The notes under the pieces are model-generated. The model was not told the DNA's origin, ran no database searches, and saw nothing but the letters and a program-made list of their open reading frames with translations. A stretch of 22,552 nt of DNA from positions 1-22,552 of IMG/VR virus record IMGVR_UViG_3300022868_000869; one strand, written 5' to 3'. The stretch is from a virus. Positions 8,001-14,816 of this stretch are shown here, in pieces. A program made the translations under genes and the position numbers. Positions within the stretch are counted from its first letter, which is position 1. Each line of letters starts with the position of its first letter.

Positions 8001-8444
8001 ATGGCAGAGAGTGCCACAGAACAGAAGCAGCCTGACCGCCTAGTTGTTGTTGAAACGGTCTACTATCAGCAGGCAAGACAACAACCACTTGCTATTGAAA
8101 CCCGCTTTTCTAAGCCCTTAGAAAGTGGGGAGCAACTCTACCAACGACAGTTGAAGACTACCCAAGAATGGGAATCTCTCGATACTGGTTGGATCAAATC
8201 AGTTGGTATGCTTCTTCTCAAGAATTGTGCTGGGAAAGACCTCCAAGAGAATCCTAGTGAGCAGTTGGCGGCAGAGATTGCAAGTAGTACGATTGAGCTA
8301 GGAATCCCTGATTGCCAATCCTCTTTCACCATCCTAGTCCCTCCTGGTGAGAGTGCCCGATTCTGTCCCTCATCTTTGGACCTACTAGTACGCTGTAAGA
8401 ATGTGGCCAACGTGCCTTATGTTCTTACACTCATCCCGGGGTAG
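8001..8444 (+). CDS. Small virion-associated protein, unknown role
   Basis: The protein has 147 residues and no recognised domain. Seen in it: an N-terminal polar stretch, a strand-rich middle with VGMLLLKNCAGKD, and a C-terminal part with FTILVPPGESARFCPSS and VPYVLTLIPG. This order loosely parallels the preceding protein. The start is well supported by the leader CTAGGAGCGAACC directly before ATG 8001, the same sequence found before the tail chaperone gene and the helicase gene. A 38-base gap separates it from the gene before; 8 bases separate it from the gene after. The location among tail-tip and fibre genes suggests a virion part, but this is inference only. Confidence 0.5.
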   Translation: MAESATEQKQPDRLVVVETVYYQQARQQPLAIETRFSKPLESGEQLYQRQLKTTQEWESLDTGWIKSVGMLLLKNCAGKDLQENPSEQLAAEIASSTIELGIPDCQSSFTILVPPGESARFCPSSLDLLVRCKNVANVPYVLTLIPG

Positions 8445-8452
8445 TCTCCGCT

Positions 8453-9070
8453 ATGCCCTACTATATGCTCACAGATAATGATGTCAAGTTATTGCGTAGA
8501 CTGCTGCGCATAACTCCCTCTGGTTCTTCCACAAGAGATGGAGACCCTTCCCCCAACTTCAATATCTTCACCTACTTTGAATTGAAGGAAGACTTAGCGG
8601 CAGACAGTACCACCGGAGCTACGGCTTACAAGCGGGAATGGGATGGCACGGCAGAGAGTGGGGAAGGTGCCTACGTGACAAACACTGACCTAGAGTTCAC
8701 CGTGAAGGATACGCGCAAAGTAGGATATTATGGCAGTGATGGGGCTATGGGCGCTTGCATAATGAAGTCTGCGGAGAGTGGATTGTTTGGCGAAATTGTT
8801 GACATGGAGTGCCTTATCTCCACTTATTTCGAGTTGAAGGAAACCCTTGGGGCCGACAGCACAACGGGTGCCACTGCCTATCGTCGCAATTACGATCCTT
8901 CTGCGAACGGCGGGGAAGGTGGACCTGTAACGGATACTAACGATGAGATTACAGTAAAGGACACGCGCGAAGTGGGATATTATGGCAGCGCAGGCGCTAA
9001 AGGTGCGTGCGTAATGAAGACAGCTGACAATAATTCATTCGGCGAGATCATCGACATGGAGTGTCCCTAA
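8453..9070 (+). CDS. Virion protein with a tandem duplicated domain
   Basis: This 205-residue protein consists of a ~39-residue head followed by two copies of one domain, residues 40-123 and 124-205. Both copies begin TYFELKE, continue with ADSTTGATAY, contain TVKDTR.VGYYGS and end with FGEI.DMEC. Identity between copies is high (about 60% by eye), so the duplication is not ancient. The domain is Gly/Thr/Asp-rich and probably beta. Each copy ends with a Cys. The stop TAA overlaps the next gene's ATG by one base (TAATG). I do not recognise the domain. The function is unknown; location and repetition point to a fibre or decoration protein. Confidence 0.55.
   Translation: MPYYMLTDNDVKLLRRLLRITPSGSSTRDGDPSPNFNIFTYFELKEDLAADSTTGATAYKREWDGTAESGEGAYVTNTDLEFTVKDTRKVGYYGSDGAMGACIMKSAESGLFGEIVDMECLISTYFELKETLGADSTTGATAYRRNYDPSANGGEGGPVTDTNDEITVKDTREVGYYGSAGAKGACVMKTADNNSFGEIIDMECP
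8570..9067 (+). repeat. Tandem duplication of an 84-codon unit
   Basis: Unit one runs from 8570 to 8821, unit two from 8822 to 9067. They line up over their whole length with a few small differences around residues 60-70 of each unit. Synonymous differences are plentiful, so the copies have drifted since duplication. Confidence 0.85.
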
Positions 9071-10623
9071 TGTCTCACTGGTGGTGTTGTTGTGATGATG
9101 ATGATGATAACTGCCCCTATGGTGGTCCACCTGACTGCCAGGCCAAGCCGGACGGCACGGTGTCTTGGTTCACGCACACGGTCAACGACGACAATACGAT
9201 CACCCGCGTCGATCACTCGGGGAAGTGCTACACGGTCTACGTCAATTCGACCAGCGGCGACGTTGACGAGACAGGCAACGGGACGGAGTCGCGGCCCTTT
9301 GTTAATCTTAATTCGATCTTCTCGGGCTACGTAACGAAGAGCGGGGCTAGCGGCACCCTAGCTTCCGGCGTGTTCACGCCCGGCGCGGCACCTACTGAAT
9401 GGGCAGCGGGGCGACTCATCGGGGCGAAGCTCACACTCGACGGAACCGATTACGAGGTAACAGCGAACACTACGACCACGGCAACCATTGCCGATCCGCC
9501 GGACGACGATACCTACAGTTGGACGCTTAAAATCTTCGACGATGATTGCATTTACAATATCTGCACCCACGCTGATCCGCCGGACAACTGCCCCAAGGTG
9601 AAGGTGCTGGTCAAGGGGAAGATTGATTATGCGGTGGTGGGGTTGAGCATCCGTAATTACCTTCGCAACCTGGTTCTTGAGCCATGGGACGTAGGTACTA
9701 TCGAAGTGGACGTATCGAGCAACGCTGGGGGTGTGCTGGGCACGCGAGGGGTTGCATGGAAAAGTACCAATGTTACGGGCACAACTACCACGTATGTGTG
9801 GTATGGGTTTGCTTATTGCGTAAACTCAACATTTGATTGCTGTGAAGGAAATGGCAGTTCGCTTGGTACAGTTTTTGCTTTTTATGAGTGTTCTGTGTCT
9901 GCATTTGACCAGTCTCGGGGCATTCCCGTTTTTGCTCCACACAAGCAAGGGTTTACGAACTGCGCCTCTTCAACATTCAGAAGCTGCACTGCCAATGGGA
10001 CGATGGCAATCATTGGTAGCACTTACTCGGCATTTGATTCATGTGCTGCCATTGCTGTCAATGCCAGTGCTGGCGCTTGGGGATTTACGCAATGTCATCA
10101 CTCGACATTTGTTTCCTGTACGGGCGATGGAACGGGAGGTGGGATTGGAACAAGCTATGGTTTTAATTCGTGTTATTCATCTCTGTTTTCATCTTGTGAC
10201 GGAACGGCAATTTGCCCCACTGAGAGTTATGGTTTCTATGGATGCTCGTTCTCGGCATTTATTTCTTGCACAGGAACCGCAACAGTAACAGCCTTAGTGG
10301 GAAACCGGAGGGCATGTGGATTTCATCTTAACACCTGCTCTTCTTTTGTTGATTGTTCAACGTCCCCGGTTTGTGACGACTTTGACAACGATGTCGAGTG
10401 GACCGAACATGAAATCGAAGGCGTTCTCAAGCTAACAGCTGACCATTCCTTCACTGAACGCGAGACTATTGAAGGTGTGTTGAAACTGGAAGCCGAGCAC
10501 TCAATTCTTGACATTCGCGAGACCGTTGAGGGCGTGTTGAAACTGGAAGCCGAGCAGAGCCTGGTAAGTCGCGAAACCCTTGAAGGCGTTCTGAAACTCG
10601 AAATAACCCATACCTTGGTGTAG
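9070..10623 (+). CDS. Tail spike/fibre with Cys-laddered beta-helix and EGVLKL repeats
   Basis: Start ATG 9070 is chosen over GTG 9061 because GGAG lies 8 bases before it and it forms a TAATG overlap with the previous stop. The protein has 517 residues. Residues 4-13 read WWCCCDDDDD, from repeated TGT and GAT codons. Residues ~50-240 are a GC-rich beta region. Residues ~245-430 hold about eight coils with the pattern GFxxCxxSxFxxC every 22-29 residues, expected to stack as a right-handed parallel beta-helix with columns of Cys and Phe. Residues 448-517 hold four copies of ETIEGVLKLEAEHS-like repeats. No hydrolase residues are evident. A receptor-binding spike is the likeliest role; polysaccharide depolymerase activity is possible because many beta-helix spikes have it. 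Confidence 0.7.
   Translation: MSHWWCCCDDDDDNCPYGGPPDCQAKPDGTVSWFTHTVNDDNTITRVDHSGKCYTVYVNSTSGDVDETGNGTESRPFVNLNSIFSGYVTKSGASGTLASGVFTPGAAPTEWAAGRLIGAKLTLDGTDYEVTANTTTTATIADPPDDDTYSWTLKIFDDDCIYNICTHADPPDNCPKVKVLVKGKIDYAVVGLSIRNYLRNLVLEPWDVGTIEVDVSSNAGGVLGTRGVAWKSTNVTGTTTTYVWYGFAYCVNSTFDCCEGNGSSLGTVFAFYECSVSAFDQSRGIPVFAPHKQGFTNCASSTFRSCTANGTMAIIGSTYSAFDSCAAIAVNASAGAWGFTQCHHSTFVSCTGDGTGGGIGTSYGFNSCYSSLFSSCDGTAICPTESYGFYGCSFSAFISCTGTATVTALVGNRRACGFHLNTCSSFVDCSTSPVCDDFDNDVEWTEHEIEGVLKLTADHSFTERETIEGVLKLEAEHSILDIRETVEGVLKLEAEQSLVSRETLEGVLKLEITHTLV
10411..10620 (+). repeat. Four C-terminal EGVLKL repeats
   Basis: Four units of 16-19 codons follow each other up to the stop codon: EIEGVLKLTADHS, ETIEGVLKLEAEHS, ETVEGVLKLEAEQS and ETLEGVLKLEITHT, with short variable joins (FTER, ILDIR, LVSR). 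DNA copies differ at many third positions, so the repeats are kept at protein level. Confidence 0.92.
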
Positions 10624-10625
10624 CT

Positions 10626-11423
10626 ATGGCATTTGTAATCTCGACCGAATACCGCGACAACATCTTGGACCTGTACAAGGCCGAGTTCGGCACGTCGCTC
10701 AAGCTCTGGAAGCTCCCGACCAGCGGCGAGCCGTCGCGTGACATGGCCTGGGCCGACTTCACCGAGGCGGATTACACGGGGTACGCGGCGAACACGACGG
10801 CCTTTCAGGCATCGACCTTGGACGGTGACGCGGCGAGCACTTACAGCGATACCGAGCTATTCCAGCACACGGACGGCGCGACGGATAACGATATTTACGG
10901 CGTGCTCGGGTACTACGATGCGGACGAAGTGGCCGGGGCTATGCTGTCATCCACGCCACGGGTGCTGGAGGATTGCGGGGACGCGGTCTTGGTTCGGTTG
11001 CAGATCCACCTGAAGGACACCGGCAGCGAAGAGTGGATGTTTTGCAACGAGTACATGAAACGCATCGTCGAGGCGTTCGAGCCGTACCGCGTCCATCTTT
11101 TCAAGAACGACATCACCCCAGCGGCCGACGACGTTATCGGCGATTACACGGAGTGCGACTTCGCCGGGTACGCGAGCATCGTATTTTCATGTTGGGGCGA
11201 CGGCACGCTGGATGTGAACACGGCAGAGATTACATCCTGCACCGTATCGTGGACGGCAACTGGCGATACCGACCCGGCCCAATCAGCCTACGGATATTAC
11301 CTGACCGACTCGGCGGGCAACTTGATCGGAGCCGAGAGGTTTGCGTCGGCCAGGGACATGAGTGACCTGAATGACAACACGGCGTTACAGGTGAAGCTGA
11401 GCCTCACGAATCCGGTGACCTGA
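10626..11423 (+). CDS. Two-domain virion decoration or fibre-associated protein
   Basis: This 265-residue protein contains two related domains about 129 residues apart. The first has ADFTEADYTGYA (43-54) and later IYGVLGYYDADEVAGAML (90-107); the second has GDYTECDFAGYA (172-183) and later AYGYYLTDSAGNLIGAERFA (221-240). The order 'LFkNditP...DyteadF.GYa' is a pattern I associate with phage structural proteins, usually in one copy. GC content is near 65-70%, far above the tail genes before 8500, so this gene probably came from elsewhere. It starts 3 bases after the spike stop without a clear ribosome site, suggesting coupled translation. The stop TGA overlaps the next ATG (TGATG). Confidence 0.55.
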   Translation: MAFVISTEYRDNILDLYKAEFGTSLKLWKLPTSGEPSRDMAWADFTEADYTGYAANTTAFQASTLDGDAASTYSDTELFQHTDGATDNDIYGVLGYYDADEVAGAMLSSTPRVLEDCGDAVLVRLQIHLKDTGSEEWMFCNEYMKRIVEAFEPYRVHLFKNDITPAADDVIGDYTECDFAGYASIVFSCWGDGTLDVNTAEITSCTVSWTATGDTDPAQSAYGYYLTDSAGNLIGAERFASARDMSDLNDNTALQVKLSLTNPVT

Positions 11424-11797
11424 TGAAGCTGGCACACGAATACATGAGGCAACAACGAGAGAAGCGACAAGGGCAGCCCGTTGAACAGCCAGAGAAGCAG
11501 CAACCAGAACAACCCACACCTAGAGACCTCCAACCAGTAGCCGACCGACTCGGAATCAAGCCAGAGCATATTAAACACTATGCTGATGCGCTGATCCGCT
11601 GGAGGGCAGCCGGGTATCCAACGCGAACGCAACCAGAAGTTGAGGCGTGCCTTGCAGTGTGTGTAGCGTGCGAGCATTACACCAAGAATGGCAAATGTCG
11701 TAAGTGCGGATGTTGCGTGAACAACAGCAAGATAGCCGTACTGAACAAAGCAAAGATGTTGACTGAACAATGCCCAAAGGGGAAGTGGCTATTATGA
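11423..11797 (+). CDS. Small Cys-cluster (probable zinc-binding) protein heading the modification cassette
   Basis: The protein has 124 residues. Its first ~40 are Gln/Glu/Pro-rich and probably unstructured. From about residue 75 it holds a cysteine set, CLAVCVACEHY, then CRKCGCCV and finally CPKGKW. Pairs of CxxC followed by 'CP.GKW' fit a compact metal-binding domain of a type I have seen in phage and bacterial genes close to glycosyltransferases; I cannot name the family with certainty. It overlaps the previous stop by one base (TGATG) and the next start by four (ATGA), so it links the fibre genes to the glycosyltransferases. It could be a scaffold or adaptor. Function unknown. Confidence 0.6.
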   Translation: MKLAHEYMRQQREKRQGQPVEQPEKQQPEQPTPRDLQPVADRLGIKPEHIKHYADALIRWRAAGYPTRTQPEVEACLAVCVACEHYTKNGKCRKCGCCVNNSKIAVLNKAKMLTEQCPKGKWLL

Positions 11798-12489
11798 AAC
11801 TGATTAAGTGGAGCTACGGTATCACAACCGTGCCAGAGCGTAGGCACACAACCCTACCAACCACTCTGACATCTCTGAGAAAGGCTGGGTTTGATTGTCC
11901 CCGCCTATTTGTGGATGGTCCCTACAACCCCGGTGAGTATGCTTCTCTAGGGTTGCCCACTACCTACAGACAATCCCCAGTCCTTACGTTTGGGAATTGG
12001 ATACTCTCCCTTTGGGAATTGTATGTGAGGAATCCTGAGTGTAGCCGGTTTGCAATTTTCCAAGATGATCTTATCACATACCCCAATCTCAAAGCCTATC
12101 TAGAAAAGTGTGAGTATCCTGAAAAAGGTTACCTCAATTTGCTGTCCTTTATGGACAACGAAAAGCTACTAGAGGAGAGTAGAGGGTGGATAGAATCTAA
12201 CCAACGAGGGCGTGGGGCTGTTGCTCTTGTCTTTGACCGAAAAGCCGTCTCCGCTCTTCTACAGCAACCGCACATAGTGAATAAGCCAAGAACAACTGGA
12301 TGGAGAAAGCACAAGAAGATTGATGGCACAATCGTTGAAGCGTTTCGTCAGGCAGGCTACAAAGAATACATCCACTCCCCATCCTTGATACAACACATGG
12401 GACACGAGAGTTCCATCAGCAATCAACCCCACCCTGAAGCTCTCTCTTTCTTGGGAGAAGACTTCGATGCCCTACAATTTCTCACCTAG
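11794..12489 (+). CDS. Glycosyltransferase-like protein (GT-A type)
   Basis: Start ATG 11794 lies within the ATGA overlap and follows GGGGA; an earlier ATG at 11770 would only re-read the previous gene. The product is 231 residues. SYGITTVPERR at the start and FAIFQDDLITYPNLKAYL (residues 86-103) resemble GT25- or MGAT4-like enzymes: an N-terminal strand with 'TT.peR', then acidic Asp91-Asp92 where a metal and sugar nucleotide would bind. The C-terminal PSLIQHMGHESSISN resembles the 'QH.G..Ss' end found in that group. No membrane segment is visible, so it should act in the cytoplasm. Sugar and acceptor are unknown. A catalytic role is likely but not certain. Confidence 0.65.
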   Translation: MKLIKWSYGITTVPERRHTTLPTTLTSLRKAGFDCPRLFVDGPYNPGEYASLGLPTTYRQSPVLTFGNWILSLWELYVRNPECSRFAIFQDDLITYPNLKAYLEKCEYPEKGYLNLLSFMDNEKLLEESRGWIESNQRGRGAVALVFDRKAVSALLQQPHIVNKPRTTGWRKHKKIDGTIVEAFRQAGYKEYIHSPSLIQHMGHESSISNQPHPEALSFLGEDFDALQFLT

Positions 12490-12498
12490 GGATTAGTC

Positions 12499-13683
12499 GT
12501 GAAAACAATCTCCGTTCCAGACGAGTGGGCGGAAGCTTATAACAGCCCGGAGTTTCAGCAGTTTGCGAAAGCTTGGTTAGGATTTGATCCCATAAAACCC
12601 GAGGTCTCCCAAAGCCAATCGAAGCGACTCAGGACGGTCCAAGATGTGATAGAAAGTCTACCAAAACCTGGGGGATTTGAACAACTAGCTATCCCTCCCT
12701 ACGTTGGCGGAGGTTCAAGTGGGATAGCTTTTGGGGTAGCCTCTATGAAGCATCACACAACAGATGAGGGATGGCAAATCTTCAATGGATTAAAACACGC
12801 AGGGTATGCTCTAGTTGGCCATAATTTGCCTTGCAACCACACTGACGTACGGCGGGCAATTACTTCAATGCACCCTGGCGTTGTCGTGATGCAAGACAAG
12901 AGAGAATGGGACGTTTCCGCGAGAGATTTTAGAGATAAAGAAGCCAGGTTCATCAAGACTAGTTCTTTAGCTGGTCAACCCCAGATTTTCAAGCTAACTA
13001 TTCTCAAAGATTCCCACCAAAGGCCAAGGTATCATGCAGAAGCGGCAACAGAAATGGGGTGCCATGCTTGGATTATTTACTATCACCCTAGGATCGTTTG
13101 TCATAACGCCCCGTATGTAAGACCTGAACACTTAATCCGCACCTACCACAGTATTAATCTTAAGGTAGTTCCTGCCTACGCCCCCAGAAGGATGAACTGC
13201 ATCTTTTCTGGGGCAATGTCAAGAGCCTACCCCATGAGGGAGCACATTAGGAATAATCTTTCAAGCCTCCCTCTAGTTGATTACCACAAACACCCAGGGT
13301 ATCACCGTAAAGGGTGTGAAACTCCCTCGTTTTTGAAGCTGCTCAACAGATACAAAGTATCAATCTGCACTAGCTCAATCTATGGCTATGCTCTCCGCAA
13401 GATAATTGAATCAACAGCTTGTGGTTGTCGGGTAATCACAGACTTGCCCACAGACGAGGTAATGCCAAGCATAGATGGTAATCTCCTAAGAGTCCCCCCA
13501 GGCATTCCCATTCCCAAGCTGCATCGAGTTGTCCAAGACCTTTGCGATACCTACGATCCTGCAACACAACAGAGATACGCTCAAGCAGCTAAAGAGTTCT
13601 ATGATTATCGTCGATTGGCTAACAAACTAGTGAAAGACATTGAACAATTACGAAAGGATTACCGCGATGGCCTTAATGGATAA
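12499..13683 (+). CDS. Glycosyltransferase-like protein (GT-B type)
   Basis: The gene uses GTG 12499, just after the previous stop, with a modest AGGGAT site. Of 394 residues, the C-terminal half carries the recognisable part: YKVSICTSSIYGYALRKIIE (residues 285-304) and STACGCRVITDLPTDEV, which match the nucleotide-sugar binding region of group 1 glycosyltransferases, with Glu304 in the usual acidic position. The N-terminal half (GIAFGVASMKHHTTDEGWQI, then VVVMQDKREWD) fits the first Rossmann-like domain. The final ~50 residues are helical and charged. No membrane segment is seen. Its end overlaps the start of the LicD-like gene by 17 bases. Donor and acceptor are unknown. Confidence 0.7.
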   Translation: MKTISVPDEWAEAYNSPEFQQFAKAWLGFDPIKPEVSQSQSKRLRTVQDVIESLPKPGGFEQLAIPPYVGGGSSGIAFGVASMKHHTTDEGWQIFNGLKHAGYALVGHNLPCNHTDVRRAITSMHPGVVVMQDKREWDVSARDFRDKEARFIKTSSLAGQPQIFKLTILKDSHQRPRYHAEAATEMGCHAWIIYYHPRIVCHNAPYVRPEHLIRTYHSINLKVVPAYAPRRMNCIFSGAMSRAYPMREHIRNNLSSLPLVDYHKHPGYHRKGCETPSFLKLLNRYKVSICTSSIYGYALRKIIESTACGCRVITDLPTDEVMPSIDGNLLRVPPGIPIPKLHRVVQDLCDTYDPATQQRYAQAAKEFYDYRRLANKLVKDIEQLRKDYRDGLNG

Positions 13684-14251
13684 AGAAGCTGGACGAAAGT
13701 GCTTGCTGGAAGTCTCCGATTTACTCAAAACTTTGGGTCTCCAGTTTTTCCTTATGCAAGGGACAGCTTTGGGAGCCTACAGAGATGGGGGATTTGTCCC
13801 CACAGAGAGAGATATCGACTTTGGCATTCTCCAAGAGAATCTAACACCCGTTGCAATCCCTCTTGTTTCCCGGCTGGCTGCCCTAGATTTTCAGGTTGAG
13901 ACGTTCTCATTGCCCTTTCACAAAGTGCGCACGATTGTGGCGTGGAAATACGGGGCCAAGGTTGATCTCGTTGGTATGATTCGTTGGGGAAACCTCCGAT
14001 TCACTGCTAACCCTGTCCATCCTTCTGTGGTAGAGCCTTATGCGCTAGTACACGAGGCAGAAATCTTGGAGAATTATGCTCAAATAACTCTATTTGAGCA
14101 GACATTTAACATGCCGTACAAAATTGAAACCTATTTGGAGAGAGAATACGGGGATGATTGGCGAACCCCCAAGGATGATCACGTTTCCCGTACGCGCATC
14201 TACGATTTCATCTCCAAGGAAGGTATACCCGAGGATCATCTGGATGCTTAA
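13667..14251 (+). CDS. LicD-like nucleotidyltransferase-fold phosphotransferase
   Basis: ATG 13667 is chosen because AAAGGA lies 8 bases before it; an in-frame TTG at 13640 lacks such a site. The 194-residue protein shows the LicD/fukutin signature: FFLMQGTALGAYRDGGFVP (residues 27-45) followed by ERDIDFG (47-53), with Asp49 and Asp51 as likely metal ligands. Known LicD proteins transfer phosphocholine or other phospho-alcohols from CDP-linked donors onto glycans. A cytidylyltransferase two genes downstream could supply such a donor. It lacks a membrane anchor. Some family members are nucleotidyltransferases with other substrates, so the chemistry is inferred. It overlaps the next gene by 8 bases. 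Confidence 0.75.
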   Translation: MALMDKEAGRKCLLEVSDLLKTLGLQFFLMQGTALGAYRDGGFVPTERDIDFGILQENLTPVAIPLVSRLAALDFQVETFSLPFHKVRTIVAWKYGAKVDLVGMIRWGNLRFTANPVHPSVVEPYALVHEAEILENYAQITLFEQTFNMPYKIETYLEREYGDDWRTPKDDHVSRTRIYDFISKEGIPEDHLDA

Positions 14252-14816
14252 CCTAGCCCAAACTCCAGAAGAGCTAAACGAGATACATGGTCCTCAAGAC
14301 TACTACGACTACTTGCGTAGTCCCGAGTTCCAAAGAAGTGTTCTCAAGCCTCTAGCTGCCATGGTCAATAGGTTGGGAGCGTCCTGTTTGGATGTGGGGT
14401 GCGGTCAAGGGTATTTGGGACAGTATGTTGATGGGCAGTATCTTGGATTTGACGGCTCTCAAACAGCGATAGACCATGCCCGGGAGAACAATCCAGGAGA
14501 GTTTCGGGTGGCCCGGTTTGAGGATCTAGAAGAAGTTTTCCGCATTGTCTCTGACTTCTCTACCCAATTTGATACAATCGTCTTCGGTAACCTCCTTTCA
14601 GTCTTGATAAAGCCTGAATCATATGTTGAGTTTCTGGAGAGCTACGTCAAAAGGTTCTCTGCCAAATTCTTAATTGTCTGTGACCTACAGACGCTAGACA
14701 CAACAGCGATAGACAGGAGATTTTCATGTCGATTTCGGCATTATGGAAACGTTCAACTGCCTGGGCTTCAAGAAATAAAAAAGGCCCGGAAAATCCTCCT
14801 ATACAAAGGATCATAG
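14244..14816 (+). CDS. Class I SAM-dependent methyltransferase (first)
   Basis: Start ATG 14244 follows GAGG by 9 bases and lies inside the end of the LicD-like gene; the open frame upstream is only that gene read out of frame. The product has 190 residues. Motif I is clear (CLDVGCGQGYLG, residues 48-59), followed by QYLGFDGSQTAIDHAREN, with the acidic Asp70 that binds the SAM ribose, and a later FDTIVFGNLL strand. This is a typical small Rossmann methyltransferase similar to ubiE/Methyltransf_11 types. The methyl acceptor is unknown; sugars are plausible given the neighbours. Its last 91 bases overlap the next gene in another frame. Confidence 0.8.
   Translation: MLNLAQTPEELNEIHGPQDYYDYLRSPEFQRSVLKPLAAMVNRLGASCLDVGCGQGYLGQYVDGQYLGFDGSQTAIDHARENNPGEFRVARFEDLEEVFRIVSDFSTQFDTIVFGNLLSVLIKPESYVEFLESYVKRFSAKFLIVCDLQTLDTTAIDRRFSCRFRHYGNVQLPGLQEIKKARKILLYKGS

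Noticed and set aside
9833-10288. A 151-codon + strand frame inside the spike gene
   Set aside because: It overlaps the beta-helix repeats, whose regular protein pattern shows which frame is real.
8453-10623. Diversity-generating retroelement target in the fibre genes
   Set aside because: No reverse transcriptase and no template repeat are visible in the window; the repeats are ordinary duplications.
11297-11770. A 157-codon open frame on the - strand
   Set aside because: It crosses two well-supported + strand genes and is rich in Leu, Cys and Trp as expected of an antisense shadow.
14094-14243. Longer N-terminus of the first methyltransferase
   Set aside because: It re-reads the LicD-like gene, and ATG 14244 has a ribosome site.
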